DNA of 64,000 bases, taken from assembly GCA_963792655.1 (NCBI GenBank), contig CAWBWU010000009.1, forward strand, positions 1 to 64,000, given 5' to 3'. This stretch comes from DOZZ01 sp963792655 (GTDB lineage: Bacteria > Acidobacteriota > Terriglobia > Bryobacterales > Bryobacteraceae). A program made the position numbers and the translations under genes. Below, one piece after another: positions 1 to 9,256 of this stretch (positions within the stretch are counted from its first letter, which is position 1; each line of letters opens with the position of its first letter). The notes beneath the pieces are model-generated. The model was not told the origin of the DNA, made no database searches, and worked only from the letters and a program-made list of their open reading frames with translations.

Positions 1-166
1 GGGTCGAGCCGGATAAGTATGTTTCGGCATCGTGTTCCGGACAGAGCGTGTAGGAGCGTTCTCAGTGCTGCCGGAAGATGAGGAGAGGGCGAAGGCGGTG
101 TTGGCGCAATCGAATTTCGGCTCGCGCTGGCGCTTGCCCGGGCGCACAATTCTTAAGGGACCGTAA
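1..166 (+). CDS. C-terminal fragment of an unrecognised protein (5' end outside window, probable frameshift)
   Basis: An open frame in phase 2 runs to a TAA at 164-166 and reads naturally to the end, with charged and aromatic residues and a terminal LPGRTILKGP. In that phase a stop occurs near base 14, but the phase-3 frame before it reads VEPDKYV and would join the downstream frame if one base were missing near positions 19-25. I read this as the last 50 or so residues of a real plus-strand gene that enters the window from the left with one indel. I do not recognise the family. There is no other gene between this end and the end of murI at 529. Confidence 0.35.
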
Positions 167-205
167 ACCTTGGCGAAATGGCTTTGCGAAGCCAAAGCAA
201 GCGCA

Positions 206-301
206 TCAGAGGCGCGACTGGAGGAAGCGCACTGTTGAGAGCCCAAGCATTCCGAATCCCCGAACCCGGGTGCAATGCGCTCCCTTTAGTCGCGCCTCTG
301 A
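206..301. repeat. Intergenic palindromic repeat, copy 1 (96 bp)
   Basis: The element starts TCAGAGGCGCGACTGGAGGA and ends with the near reverse complement, closing in GTCGCGCCTCTGA. The arms are about 27 bp and the core is asymmetric. The whole element is similar, in the opposite orientation, to 12994-13087. Shorter relatives lie at 22169-22232 and 22360-22424. It occupies most of the gene-free stretch 167-528. Confidence 0.75.
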
Positions 302-429
302 TCACAGCTGTCCTGCGTCGGCATACGAGCCGCGCGATTTTCCGGCAAGCCCGCAGATCCATCACAGAGACTGATCTCGGAGCCGTTTACACTGATTGAC
401 CACGCTTCTGAACCTTGCGCTCGCATCTC

Positions 430-510
430 TTCTGAATTGCACGCTTGCTAACGCGCGCGGCTCGTGTACGGCGCTTAGAGCGCATTGACCCGCGTTCGGA
501 ATGCGTACTT
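430..510. repeat. Degenerate repeat segment sharing sequence with two other repeat loci
   Basis: The segment around 441-480 (GCTTGCTAACGCGCGCGGCT onward, ending CGCTTAG) resembles 22279-22310 in the tandem repeat locus. The following bases, GCGCATTGACCCGCGTTCGG, resemble the core of the 94-bp palindrome at 12994-13087. It therefore looks like a mosaic or decayed copy. No protein-coding potential is seen between here and the end of murI. Confidence 0.4.
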
Positions 511-528
511 TCTCAACTCCGCAGCCCC

Positions 529-1314
529 TTACAGACTCGTCACATCCAGCCACTGCATCTCCCCTTCGACTCCGCCGATCACTTGCGCGGAGTGCTGGTA
601 CGCCAAGAGGTCGCCAGTAACAAAATGTTGGATTCTCCCGGGTGACTGATCGCCGTTCTCCGGCAGCGCGGCCTTCACCACTTCGGCCGTGACCTGTGCG
701 CTCTCGACCAACGTCACGTTCTCGCCCATCACGTCTTGAATCACGGCGCGCAACACCGGGTAATGCGTGCAGCCCAGGATCAACGTATCGATGTCGGGAT
801 GATGCGAAAGATAGTGCCGCGCGAGCAGTTGCGCTTCCGGCGCTTCGGTCAGTCCTTCTTCCACCACCGGGACAAACAGCGGACACGCCTGCGCCCACAC
901 CGAGAGCCCCAGCGCTTCGAGACGTGACTGGTAGGCACCGCTGCGAATCGCGCCCGGCGTGCCGATCACTCCCACGCGTCCCGATCGCGTCACGCGGCGC
1001 GCGGCCTCCACGCCCGGTTCAATCACTCCCCACAACGGCACCGGCGTTCGTTCCGCCAACTCCGGCAGCGCCGCGGCGGAAGCCGTATTGCACGCCACCA
1101 CCACCGCTTCCACGCCACGATCGATCAAGAACTGTGTGATGCCCGAAGCAAACTCGCGCACCATCTCGCGCGGCTTGCGTCCATAAGGAACACGCGCGGT
1201 GTCCGCCAGATACAAAAAGTCATGGCCGGGCAATTCGCGCCGCAGCGCCTTCAGCACCGTCAGGCCCCCGACGCCCGAATCGAATACGCCAATCGGATGG
1301 CGCAGCCCGTTCAA
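529..1314 (-). CDS. murI: Glutamate racemase
   Basis: MurI interconverts L- and D-glutamate in the cytoplasm and supplies D-glutamate for peptidoglycan. The 261-residue protein has the usual family length. It shows the N-terminal FDSGVGGLT motif (Asp12), the first catalytic cysteine in VACNTASA (Cys75) and the second in LGCTHYP (Cys182), so both acid/base cysteines are present. The start overlaps the stop of the upstream hydrolase gene by four bases (ATGA type), which suggests translational coupling. It is the last gene of a minus-strand run that begins with the dapA-like gene. Confidence 0.96.
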   Translation of the reverse strand: MNGLRHPIGVFDSGVGGLTVLKALRRELPGHDFLYLADTARVPYGRKPREMVREFASGITQFLIDRGVEAVVVACNTASAAALPELAERTPVPLWGVIEPGVEAARRVTRSGRVGVIGTPGAIRSGAYQSRLEALGLSVWAQACPLFVPVVEEGLTEAPEAQLLARHYLSHHPDIDTLILGCTHYPVLRAVIQDVMGENVTLVESAQVTAEVVKAALPENGDQSPGRIQHFVTGDLLAYQHSAQVIGGVEGEMQWLDVTSL

Positions 1315-2051
1315 CTGACAGCTCCGCCGAGGTGATGAGTAAAGAATGTCAGCGCTCGCTCACCCGCATCCAACTGCGCCGCACCATGGAACCCATGCCC
1401 CTGGCCGGGATAAATCTTCACTTCAAAGTCGGCCTTCCGCGCAGTGAGAAACTTCTCAAGCTCGTAAGCCGCACTGACCGGAACGATCGGATCCTGATCG
1501 CCATGCAGCACCAGCACCGGCGGCACGCGCGAAGCTAGCGCATTCACCATCGGCGGCAGCATCCCGAAGAACTCCACCACACACTTCACGCGCGGGTCTT
1601 GCGTCCCCACCGTCAATGCCAGTGACGAGCCGAGCGAAATCCCGAGCAGCCCGATCCGTTGCGAATCGACGCCGGGTTGGCGCGCTGCCCAGTCAATCGC
1701 ATCCGTTACCGTCGACGTCCACACGCCAAAGTTTTGCAGCATCACCTGCAGACCGGCCGTGCGCGTCGCAGTGCGGTCGAAGTAGTGCACGATCATCACG
1801 TGATACCCATGCGATGCGAGCAGTTGCGCATAGCGCGGGTAAAGCTCGGGCGATTGGCGCATGCCATCGGCGCCATGCAGCAGCAACACGACCGGGCTGT
1901 TGCCCGCCTGCGTAGAGCGGTACCAGTCCACGCGGATGGGCGTGTTGCCGCTGGTGAACTGCGCTTCTTCCACGCCGGAGACATCGCGCGCGAAGGCCGC
2001 ACCGGCGCATAGGCAAAGCGTCGTGAGAACAAGAAAGTAGTGCTGCATCAT
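1311..2051 (-). CDS. Secreted dienelactone hydrolase-family alpha/beta hydrolase
   Basis: This is a 246-residue alpha/beta hydrolase with a cleavable-looking signal peptide (hydrophobic stretch to about residue 21, ending AGAAFA), so it is probably periplasmic. The nucleophile elbow is GISLGS, with Ser in place of the Cys of true dienelactone hydrolases. The acid is likely Asp in HGDQDPIVP and the base His in GQGHGF near the C-terminus. The natural substrate cannot be told from sequence; esters or small peptides are possible. It lies 36 bp after galT and overlaps murI by four bases. Confidence 0.85.
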   Translation of the reverse strand: MMQHYFLVLTTLCLCAGAAFARDVSGVEEAQFTSGNTPIRVDWYRSTQAGNSPVVLLLHGADGMRQSPELYPRYAQLLASHGYHVMIVHYFDRTATRTAGLQVMLQNFGVWTSTVTDAIDWAARQPGVDSQRIGLLGISLGSSLALTVGTQDPRVKCVVEFFGMLPPMVNALASRVPPVLVLHGDQDPIVPVSAAYELEKFLTARKADFEVKIYPGQGHGFHGAAQLDAGERALTFFTHHLGGAVS

Positions 2052-2087
2052 TGAATTAGACGTTTGAGGGCAGGGCAGGTTGCGGCG

Positions 2088-3050
2088 TTAGATCTGATCG
2101 ATCTCAAAGGGTTCCGTGGTGCGCATTAACTCCGCGCGATCCTCCGCCACGGTGTCGTTGAGGAACATGCCCGCCCCGCTCTCCACACCAGCCAGGAACT
2201 TGATCTTCGTCGCGCTGCGCTGGATCGGGCAGAACTCGATATGAAAGCGGAAGTAGGGATGTTCGCCCTTCGCTGGCTGTTGCCGCACCAGCATCATCAG
2301 CGGCAATTGAAAGCCGTAGAGGTTGTCGAACTTCATGCGCACCAGTTTGATCAGGCCCGCCAGTTCTGTCTTCTCTCCATCGTTCAGATCGGCCAGCGAA
2401 CGGCAATCGCGCCGCGCGTAGATCTGCATCTCGCCCGGCCAGCGCGCAGCAAACGGCACGAATGCCACGAACCCGGCGGTCTCTTTCACAATGCGAATCT
2501 TTTGCCGCAGCTCTTCGTCAAGCACGTGCTGGTAAAGGTTCTCACCCGAGCGCTCAAAGTGTTCCCGCGCGCCATCCAGCTCGCGCGCAACCAGCGGCGG
2601 CTGAAACGGGAACGAATAGATCTGCCCGTGCGGATGCGGCATCGTCACGCCGATGGCCTCGCCCGTGTTCTCGAAGATGAACACGCACTGGATCAGCGGA
2701 TTCGCATTCATTTCCGCCGTGCGCTGGATCCACGTGTCCACCACCAGCCGCCAATGCTCGCGCGTCATCTGCGATGGCAGCATGTTGTGATCGCGGTGAT
2801 AGATCACCACATCGCACGATCCCTGCGCGCCCGTCGGCTGAAATAGTACCGGCTCCGGCGAGAACGGCTCGTAGTCGAAGCTCAGCGCTGCGAAATCATT
2901 TGGGTAAATCAGCGTCTCGTAATGCTGTGGCACTTTGCCCGAACTCGGGCAGAACGGGCACCAGTCTTTGGGTAGCTGCGGACGGTTCTGGCGTTTGGCC
3001 GCCACACCGACCCACTCGCGCAAAAACGGGTGCCATCGAAGTTCGCTCAC
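2088..3050 (-). CDS. galT: Galactose-1-phosphate uridylyltransferase
   Basis: GalT exchanges UMP between UDP-glucose and galactose-1-phosphate in the Leloir pathway. The 320-residue protein has a zinc-type CPFC pair at residues 31-34 and the active-site His-Pro-His at 139-141 (MPHPHGQIY). Its C-terminal half contains the FHIEF segment typical of the family. It sits 23 bp downstream of the dapA-like gene in the same orientation. galK and galE are not nearby, so its physiological context (catabolism or nucleotide-sugar supply) is open. Confidence 0.93.
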   Translation of the reverse strand: MSELRWHPFLREWVGVAAKRQNRPQLPKDWCPFCPSSGKVPQHYETLIYPNDFAALSFDYEPFSPEPVLFQPTGAQGSCDVVIYHRDHNMLPSQMTREHWRLVVDTWIQRTAEMNANPLIQCVFIFENTGEAIGVTMPHPHGQIYSFPFQPPLVARELDGAREHFERSGENLYQHVLDEELRQKIRIVKETAGFVAFVPFAARWPGEMQIYARRDCRSLADLNDGEKTELAGLIKLVRMKFDNLYGFQLPLMMLVRQQPAKGEHPYFRFHIEFCPIQRSATKIKFLAGVESGAGMFLNDTVAEDRAELMRTTEPFEIDQI

Positions 3051-3073
3051 TTTTAGATTGTAAGCAGGCCGCG

Positions 3074-3958
3074 CTATCCCTTCAGATCGCGAAAGGCTTT
3101 TTCGACACGCTCGCGCGCTCCCGCATCCGCAGCAATTAACGGCAGCCGCGGGGGACCGCCATAATAGCCATTCACATCCATCGCATGTTTCAACCCCGCG
3201 ATGCCGTAGAGATCAGTCACCAGAATCCCCGGCTCCGCAATGCGTTGCTGCCAGTCCTCTGCGGCTTCCGTCTCGCGCGACCGGAATGCCTCCCACACCG
3301 CAATAGCCGAATACGGCGCAGCGCTCGCAAAAGGCAGCACCGCCCCTTGCGCTCCCGCTTGCAGAAACTCGAGTAGCGCGCTTGCCGTGCCAGCGAGGAT
3401 CTGAAAACCAGGCGCGGCGTGTTCCGCAATCTGCTTCACACGGCCCGCTGGCGTGCCGGTTTCGATCACCCCCGCGATGTTCGGATGTTGCGAAAGCAGC
3501 GCCGCCGTCTCGCTCGCGATGTCCACGCCCGTCGTCTGCGGCGAGTTGTAAATCAGCACCGGCACCGGCGACGCGTCCGCCACCGCGCGGAAATACAGCG
3601 ACTGCAAATTCTCGCCGTACATCAACGATCGATAGAAGTGCGGCACCCCGCACACCACCGCGTGGCAATTGGCGCGCGCCGCCTGTTGCGCCAGTTCCAC
3701 GCTGCCGCGTACACTCTCTTCCGTCACATCGGCAATCACGGTACGGCCGTCCGCAGCCCACTGCGCCGACAGCGCAAACAGCCTGCTGCGTTCCTCGCGC
3801 GAGAGCAACGGCCCTTCGCCGCTGCCGCCCCCTACCAGATATCCGCTCAGCGCCGTTTTGTTCCACTTCTCCAGGTTGTGCTGTAATTTCGTCTGGTAGA
3901 GCTCGCCTTCGCGGTCAAATGGCGTGGCGATCGCCGCGAAGATCCCGGTCAGTTTCAT
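3074..3958 (-). CDS. DHDPS/N-acetylneuraminate lyase-family protein lacking the Schiff-base lysine
   Basis: This is a 294-residue TIM-barrel protein of the DapA/NanA family. The start is ATG at 3958, preceded by GGAAGGAAAG; an upstream in-frame extension into prmA looks spurious. An ungapped alignment to E. coli DapA from the YNxP motif keeps the tyrosine (Tyr137, equal to Tyr133) but puts Ile165 where Lys161 should be (NIAGVIETG instead of NIxGIKExxG). The Arg of YNxPxRTG is Thr here, and the GTTGE loop is GGSGE. The codon is ATC, so this is not a frameshift. The family members that use a Schiff base need this lysine, so the activity is probably different or lost. It heads the run to galT and murI and is not a safe dapA. 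Confidence 0.8.
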   Translation of the reverse strand: MKLTGIFAAIATPFDREGELYQTKLQHNLEKWNKTALSGYLVGGGSGEGPLLSREERSRLFALSAQWAADGRTVIADVTEESVRGSVELAQQAARANCHAVVCGVPHFYRSLMYGENLQSLYFRAVADASPVPVLIYNSPQTTGVDIASETAALLSQHPNIAGVIETGTPAGRVKQIAEHAAPGFQILAGTASALLEFLQAGAQGAVLPFASAAPYSAIAVWEAFRSRETEAAEDWQQRIAEPGILVTDLYGIAGLKHAMDVNGYYGGPPRLPLIAADAGARERVEKAFRDLKG

Positions 3959-3968
3959 CTTTCCTTCC

Positions 3969-4763
3969 ATGTTCTCTTTCGATATCGATTGCTGGCAAGA
4001 CGAAAAAGATTTACGCATCGCCGAACTGTTCGAACTCGGCTCCGTCGGCATCACCGAAATGGACGGCTTCCTGCGCGCCTTCTTCGATGATGCCGCCGAC
4101 CGCGCCGCTCTCCGCGCCCAATTTCCAGACGCGCGCGAATGTCCGGCCGACGAGCGCGACTGGGTCGCCTACAGCCAGCAACAACTCACGCCGCGGACCG
4201 TGGGCCGCAACTTCTTTCTTGTCCCCGAATGGCGCGATGACCCCACGCCCGAGGGCCGCATCCGCATCGCCGTCAACTCCGGCCGCGCCTTCGGGACCGG
4301 CCACCACGAATCCACGCGCCTCTGCCTCGAACTGCTTGAAGACCTGCTGCGCCCCGCAGACACCGTAGCCGACGTCGGCACCGGTTCCGGCATCCTCGCC
4401 GAAGCCGCCGCGCGCCTGGGAGCCCGCGAAGTGGTCGCCTGCGACACCGACCCCGAGAGCGTCGAAGTAGCCCAAACCAACTTCCACCGCGCCGGTCTGC
4501 CAATACGCGTTTTCCAAGGCTCCGCCCAAGACCTGGAACCCGCCACGTACGACCTCCTGCTAGCAAACATCAGCCCCGAAGTGCTCGCCACGATCGCCAC
4601 CGATCTCTTACGCGCACTGAAGCCCGACGGCCACGCCATTCTCAGCGGCATCGAAGAGCCCGACCTATCTTTCCTGCTGCCAGCACTCGAAGCCGCCGGC
4701 GGGCATGTAACGGAAATGCGCGAGGAATCGAATTGGCGGGGGCTGGTACTGAGTCGGCAATAG
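3969..4763 (+). CDS. prmA: Ribosomal protein L11 methyltransferase
   Basis: PrmA trimethylates lysines and the N-terminus of ribosomal protein L11, using S-adenosylmethionine. From ATG 3969 the protein has 264 residues. It shows the family segment RAFGTGHHEST (107-115), the SAM motif VADVGTGSG (133-141) and a downstream LLANISPEV motif. The upstream in-frame ATG at 3924 would lie inside the divergent dapA-like gene and adds residues not expected in the family. The two start codons are only 10 bp apart on opposite strands, so each promoter must lie inside the other coding region or further away. Confidence 0.92.
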   Translation: MFSFDIDCWQDEKDLRIAELFELGSVGITEMDGFLRAFFDDAADRAALRAQFPDARECPADERDWVAYSQQQLTPRTVGRNFFLVPEWRDDPTPEGRIRIAVNSGRAFGTGHHESTRLCLELLEDLLRPADTVADVGTGSGILAEAAARLGAREVVACDTDPESVEVAQTNFHRAGLPIRVFQGSAQDLEPATYDLLLANISPEVLATIATDLLRALKPDGHAILSGIEEPDLSFLLPALEAAGGHVTEMREESNWRGLVLSRQ

Positions 4764-4780
4764 TAAGTCGCTTCACGCGG

Positions 4781-4847
4781 TATGGGAACGCCAATCTCCA
4801 GATTGGCAGTTGTATCAGGGCGCCAATCTGGAGATTGGCGTTCCCAT
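4781..4847. repeat. REP-like inverted pair upstream of the transposase
   Basis: Two copies of a short palindrome face each other: TATGGGAACGCCAATCTCCA continuing to 4807, and its reverse complement from 4822 to 4847. Each arm contains the perfect inner palindrome GCCAATCTSSAGATTGGC, so single-stranded DNA could fold either as two small hairpins or one long one. The same motif recurs at 5490-5514 inside the 3' end of the adjacent transposase gene. This is the arrangement expected for REP sequences mobilised by a RAYT. Confidence 0.8.
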
Positions 4848-4909
4848 CCATACCACCCATGAACGGGTGGGCAATTTACATTCCGCACCAACATCTCCGA
4901 CGATCGAAT

Positions 4910-5542
4910 ATGGATCGTCTCTGGCACGACCGGGGCTACCTGCCCCATTTCGAAGGGCCGGACGCGATTCAACATGTCACTTTCCACCTGGCCGACAGCC
5001 TACCCGCCCATATACTCGCGGAACTAGACCAGGAACTCAGCCAGCTTCCGCACGACGAACAGAAACCGGAACGACGTAGAAAGATCGACGCATTGATCGA
5101 CGCAGGGTACGGCGGGTGCATACTCCGTGAGCCCGAGATTGCGCAGTTAATGCAAACAGCGTTTTTGCGATTCCATTCAGAACGTTACGAGCTACTGGCG
5201 TGGGTGGTGATGCCCAACCACATTCACGTTTTGATTAAACCGCTGCAAACGTGGACGACGGCCACGATCGTAGCCTCATCAAAGAAGTTCACCGCCCGTA
5301 AATTCCGGCAGCATCGCCCTTCTACGCAGCCGGTCTGGCATCGCGAATACTGGGACCGCTACATCCGCACCGAAACGCACCTTCAACGCGTGATCGCTTA
5401 TATCCATGACAACCCGGTAAAGGCCGGGCTAGTGAGCACAGCTGAACACTGGCCCTGGAGCAGCGTCTTTTCCGGGAACGCAGCAATAAGCCAATCTGGA
5501 GATTGGCGTTCCCACGTCTTGCCCCTTTCTACCTACGCTTGA
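4910..5542 (+). CDS. REP-associated tyrosine transposase (RAYT, Y1/HUH family)
   Basis: The 210-residue protein from ATG 4910 begins MDRLWHDRGYLPHF, a common start of this group. It carries the HUH-type motif in MPNHIHVLI (His104, His106) and the presumed nucleophilic tyrosine in YIHDNPVKAGL (Tyr164). RAYTs cleave and join single-stranded DNA at REP hairpins and are usually single-copy domesticated relatives of IS200/IS605. Longer in-frame starts exist but would translate through the REP pair at 4781-4847. The last residues are encoded across another REP copy (5490-5514). ATG 4859 is an alternative start. Confidence 0.88.
   Translation: MDRLWHDRGYLPHFEGPDAIQHVTFHLADSLPAHILAELDQELSQLPHDEQKPERRRKIDALIDAGYGGCILREPEIAQLMQTAFLRFHSERYELLAWVVMPNHIHVLIKPLQTWTTATIVASSKKFTARKFRQHRPSTQPVWHREYWDRYIRTETHLQRVIAYIHDNPVKAGLVSTAEHWPWSSVFSGNAAISQSGDWRSHVLPLSTYA
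5490..5514. repeat. REP-like palindrome, third copy, inside the transposase 3' end
   Basis: The sequence GCCAATCTGGAGATTGGCGT followed by TCCCA is identical to the right arm of the 4781-4847 pair. It overlaps the last codons of the RAYT, which end at 5542, and so marks the right flank of the REP-transposase unit. Confidence 0.8.
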
Positions 5543-5626
5543 CGCCTGCATCACACTCGAATATAGTTGCCCTAACAAGCTCCGGATCAAAGCTTTACCC
5601 CCGTTTTTCCGGAGCCAGGGGAAAAC

Positions 5627-8600
5627 ATGAAAAAGAACAGCATCGCATTATGCCTGTTATTTCTTGCCTTTTGGGTTACAGGAGTCGCATTCGGGCAACG
5701 CGACTTTGCAACCCTTGTGGGCACCGTCACGGACGCCTCTGGTAGCGCGCTTCCCAACGCCAAAGTGGTCATCATCGAAGATGCCACCGGCTTGCGCTAC
5801 GAGGTCACAACGAATGAGAACGGAGAGTACATTCGCCCTGCCTTGAAACCAGGCGTGTACTCGGTCGAAGTAGAAGCAGCGGGTTTCAAGAAAGGCGTAC
5901 AGCACGGATTCAATCTGACCAGCGGCGACCGCACAGCCATCAATGTGCAGTTAACGCTTGGCGACATGACGCAATCGGTCGAAATCAGCGCGGCCGCGCC
6001 GTTGCTCCAAACCGAGAGCACCATCATCGGTCAGGATCTCGGTGCAAAGCAGGTGAGCGAATTGCCGCTCGGAGGCCAGCGCACGTTTACGTTTCTGGCG
6101 CGTCTTTCACCTGGCGTCGTCCCGGCTGAACCCGGCGCGCGAGATGCCGCAGGTGGCGGCTTCTCAGCGAACGGCGTACGCTCAAACGGGCAAAATAACT
6201 TTCTCCTCAACGGCGTTGACAACAACGTCAACGTGATCGACTTCCTGAACCAGACCGCATACGTGATCGGGCCTTCGGTCGAGGCCATTGGCGAGATGCG
6301 CGTTCTCACTAACGGTTACAACGCGGAGTACGGACGCGGCGCGGGCGGCGTCGTGAACGTCTCGTTGAAATCGGGCACGAACGAGATCCATGGCGCGGTG
6401 TTCGAGTTTCTTCAGAACGACAAACTGAACGCCAACACCTGGGAGAACAACAAGAACGGCACGCAAGCGCCAGCCATATCACCAGAATCAATTCGGCGCC
6501 GCGGTGGGCGGACCGATCAAGAAGAACAGGACGTTCATCTTCGGCGACTACCAGGGAACGCGCATTGCCGCTCCCAGCGGTCAGGGCGCCAACTTCACGA
6601 TTCCTACCCTGGCGGAACGCATGGGCGATTTCTCGGCGCTGCTGGGCGGCGTAATCGGCACCGACGCCGCAGGAAACCCGATTCGCGCAGGCCAGATCTA
6701 CAATCCCAATAGCCAGACCTGCGTTTCGAATTGTTCCAATCCCGATCCGAGCCAGCGCAGCATACACGCGAACTCCATTCACCGGGAACATCATCCCGCC
6801 AAGTCTCATTGATCCAGCAGCTCAGAAGCTGATCAATTTGTTTCCGACGCCCACGTCGGCCACCGCGCAAGGCGTTCGTCCGAACAACAACTACTTCAAT
6901 CCAACGAACGCCACTCAGCAAGTCGACCAGGGCGACGTTCGTGTCGATCACCGCATCAGCGATAAGGACAGCATCTTTGGCAGCTTGAGCTGGTCGGACA
7001 CCAACAAGTTCAATGCGCAGCCGCTTCCGGGTGCGTTGGATGCCACTTACTTCAACTCAAACTCGGAAGTAGATCTGGCGCGCAATGCGATGATCAGCTA
7101 CACCCGCGTTTGGAATCCCTCGATCATCTCCGAAACTCGCGTGGCGTTCACGCGTTTGGTGACCTCGCGGTTACAGGCGAACCCCGGCGTGGATCAGTTC
7201 AAAGCATATGGAATCGGCGGATATAATCCGACGACGACACTCAACGGCGGACTCCCGTCAGTCGGGATCGACAACTACAGCGGCTTCGGCGCTTCCGACT
7301 GGCTGCCCTCAAAGGAATACAACAACGTTCTGGACTTCATTCAAAACGTTGCGATCAATAAGGGAAGCCACGCTTACAAACTCGGCGCGGAATACCGGCC
7401 GATCAAGTTCCCGTTCTTCCAGGTACCCAGCCCGCACGGCGACTTGAATTTCAGCCGCAACGACACGGCGTACCCGAGCAAAGCCGTTGCGACCGACGGC
7501 AACCCGCTCAGCACGTCCACAGGTGATGCTTATGCGTCGTTCCTGCTGGGCACGATCAACAGCGGCGGCATTTCGACCAACAACTTCATCTCATCGATCA
7601 AGCAGCGTATGCCTTCTATGTGCAGGACGACTGGAAGGTCAGCCCGCGTTTGACCGTGAACCTGGGCGTTCGCTATGAGCTGTTCTCCCCAATCGGAGAG
7701 CGCTTCGGACGGCAGTCCAATTTCGACCTTTCCACGTTGACGCTCGACATTCCGAAGGGCAAAGACCAGAACACTCCGCTGCCTCCGAACTTCGCCACGG
7801 CCTTCCCGCAAATTACCGTTCGCCGCGGCGCGGTCGACAAGTACCTCATCCCGTGGGATAAGACAGACTTCTCGCCGCGCATCGGTCTCGCGTACCAGCT
7901 GAATTCGAAAACAGTGATTCGCGCGGGCTACGGCATCTTCTACGGCGGCGAAGAAAATCAGGGTGGCTACCCCAATCGCGGAGAAGCAGTTCCCTTCAAC
8001 GAATCGGTCAACCTGAACCGCGCCGTTCCGGGAACAGCATACTCGGTGGGTGATTTCGGGAATAACCAGTACTTCAACGGACTGCAGAACGGGTTCCCCA
8101 GTAACGTGTTTTCGCTGCCGGCCCCGGTGAGCTTCCGAGGAGTATCGCAAGACTTCCGCAATCCACTGGTTCACAAGTGGAATCTGGCGCTTCAGCGCGA
8201 GTTGGGCGGCAATACAGCCCTGGAGCTGGCTTATGTAGGCAATCACCAGGCGCATCAGGTATCCAATCCCGATCCGAATGCGCCGTATATTACCGGTGAT
8301 CCAAACGCCAACTACGACGCGCGCCGGCCTTATCCCAACATCGGTGGGATCGCGTTCACCGATACCTATGGATACGGCAATTACGCAGGCATGACGGCCA
8401 AGCTCGAGAAACGCTACACGGCCGGTTTGAACGCGACCGTCTCGTACACCTACGGGCACGCTCTTTCCACCACCGGCACTACGCTGACCGGCTCGAACGC
8501 ATTCGGCTCCTATGATCCGCGCAACAACTCACTTGCATATGCAAGCGCCGCGTGGGACATCAGGCACAACGTGGTCGCCAGCTTCACGTATGATCTGCCG

Positions 8601-9122
8601 TATGGTCATGGCCGCCGGTACGGATCTACGGTTGCCGGCCCCGTCAACTTCCTTCTCGGTGGATGGCAGGCGAACGGCATCTTATCGTTCCGCAGCGGCC
8701 CTCCGTTCGGGATCGGTTCGAATGCGTGCGTCGGAGTTTGGGGTAGCTGCCGTCCCGATGTGGTGCCAGGCAAGGATCCCAAGAATGCTCCGCAAGGCGG
8801 CCGTACACCGGACCTCTGGTTCGATACCAGCGCTGTCGTACCGCCTCATCGCTTAGCGAATGGCTTCGGAACCCCGGGCAACCTCGGAGCGCAAAGCAAC
8901 AACGCGCCTCCGACGCGTACGGCGGATCTGTCGTTGTTCAAGACGCTGCCGATCACCGAGCGCTACGGCTTCCAGTTCCGGGCCGAAGCGTTCAACATCG
9001 GCAACACTCCTCAGTTCAGCCAGCCGGACGCGAATCTTCAGGATTCCAACTTCGGCAAGGTGCTGGGGACGCAAGCGGCATCTGAGCGGCGAATGCAGAT
9101 GTCGTTGCGCTTCCAGTTCTAA
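5627..9122 (+). CDS. Oar-like TonB-dependent receptor 1 (three apparent frameshifts)
   Basis: ATG 5627 follows the ribosome site AGGGGAAAAC. The product has a signal peptide (to about residue 24, AFGQ), a carboxypeptidase-regulatory-like domain (residues about 28-110, GTVTDASGSALPNAKV), a TonB plug (GVRSNGQNNFLLNGVDNN) and a long outer-membrane barrel ending in an aromatic residue (FQF). It probably imports glycans or other large ligands. The frame breaks three times: about 6455-6478, 6755-6772 and 7598-7608. Each downstream frame matches the paralogue at 9257-12825, so I treat it as one gene of about 1,165 codons with indel errors. A leader hairpin (5580-5586 with 5608-5614) precedes the ribosome site. 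Confidence 0.85.
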
Positions 9123-9132
9123 AGATGTACCG

Positions 9133-9161
9133 GGCCGGACCGCAAGGTCCGGCCTTTATTT
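9133..9161 (+). terminator. Rho-independent terminator after TonB receptor 1
   Basis: A perfect 9-bp stem GGCCGGACC/GGTCCGGCC with a GCAA tetraloop is followed by TTTATTT, eleven bases after the stop codon. Confidence 0.85.
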
Positions 9162-9256
9162 ACCTGCAATAAACCGCCGGTTTGTAGTTGCTCCGAACTA
9201 TTCGTTTTGATACCATCCCTCCAACCAATCCTCCTCAGGGTTGTAGGGGAAACACA

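Noticed and set aside
3074..3958. Annotation as dapA (lysine biosynthesis)
   Set aside because: The Schiff-base lysine and the substrate arginine are missing.
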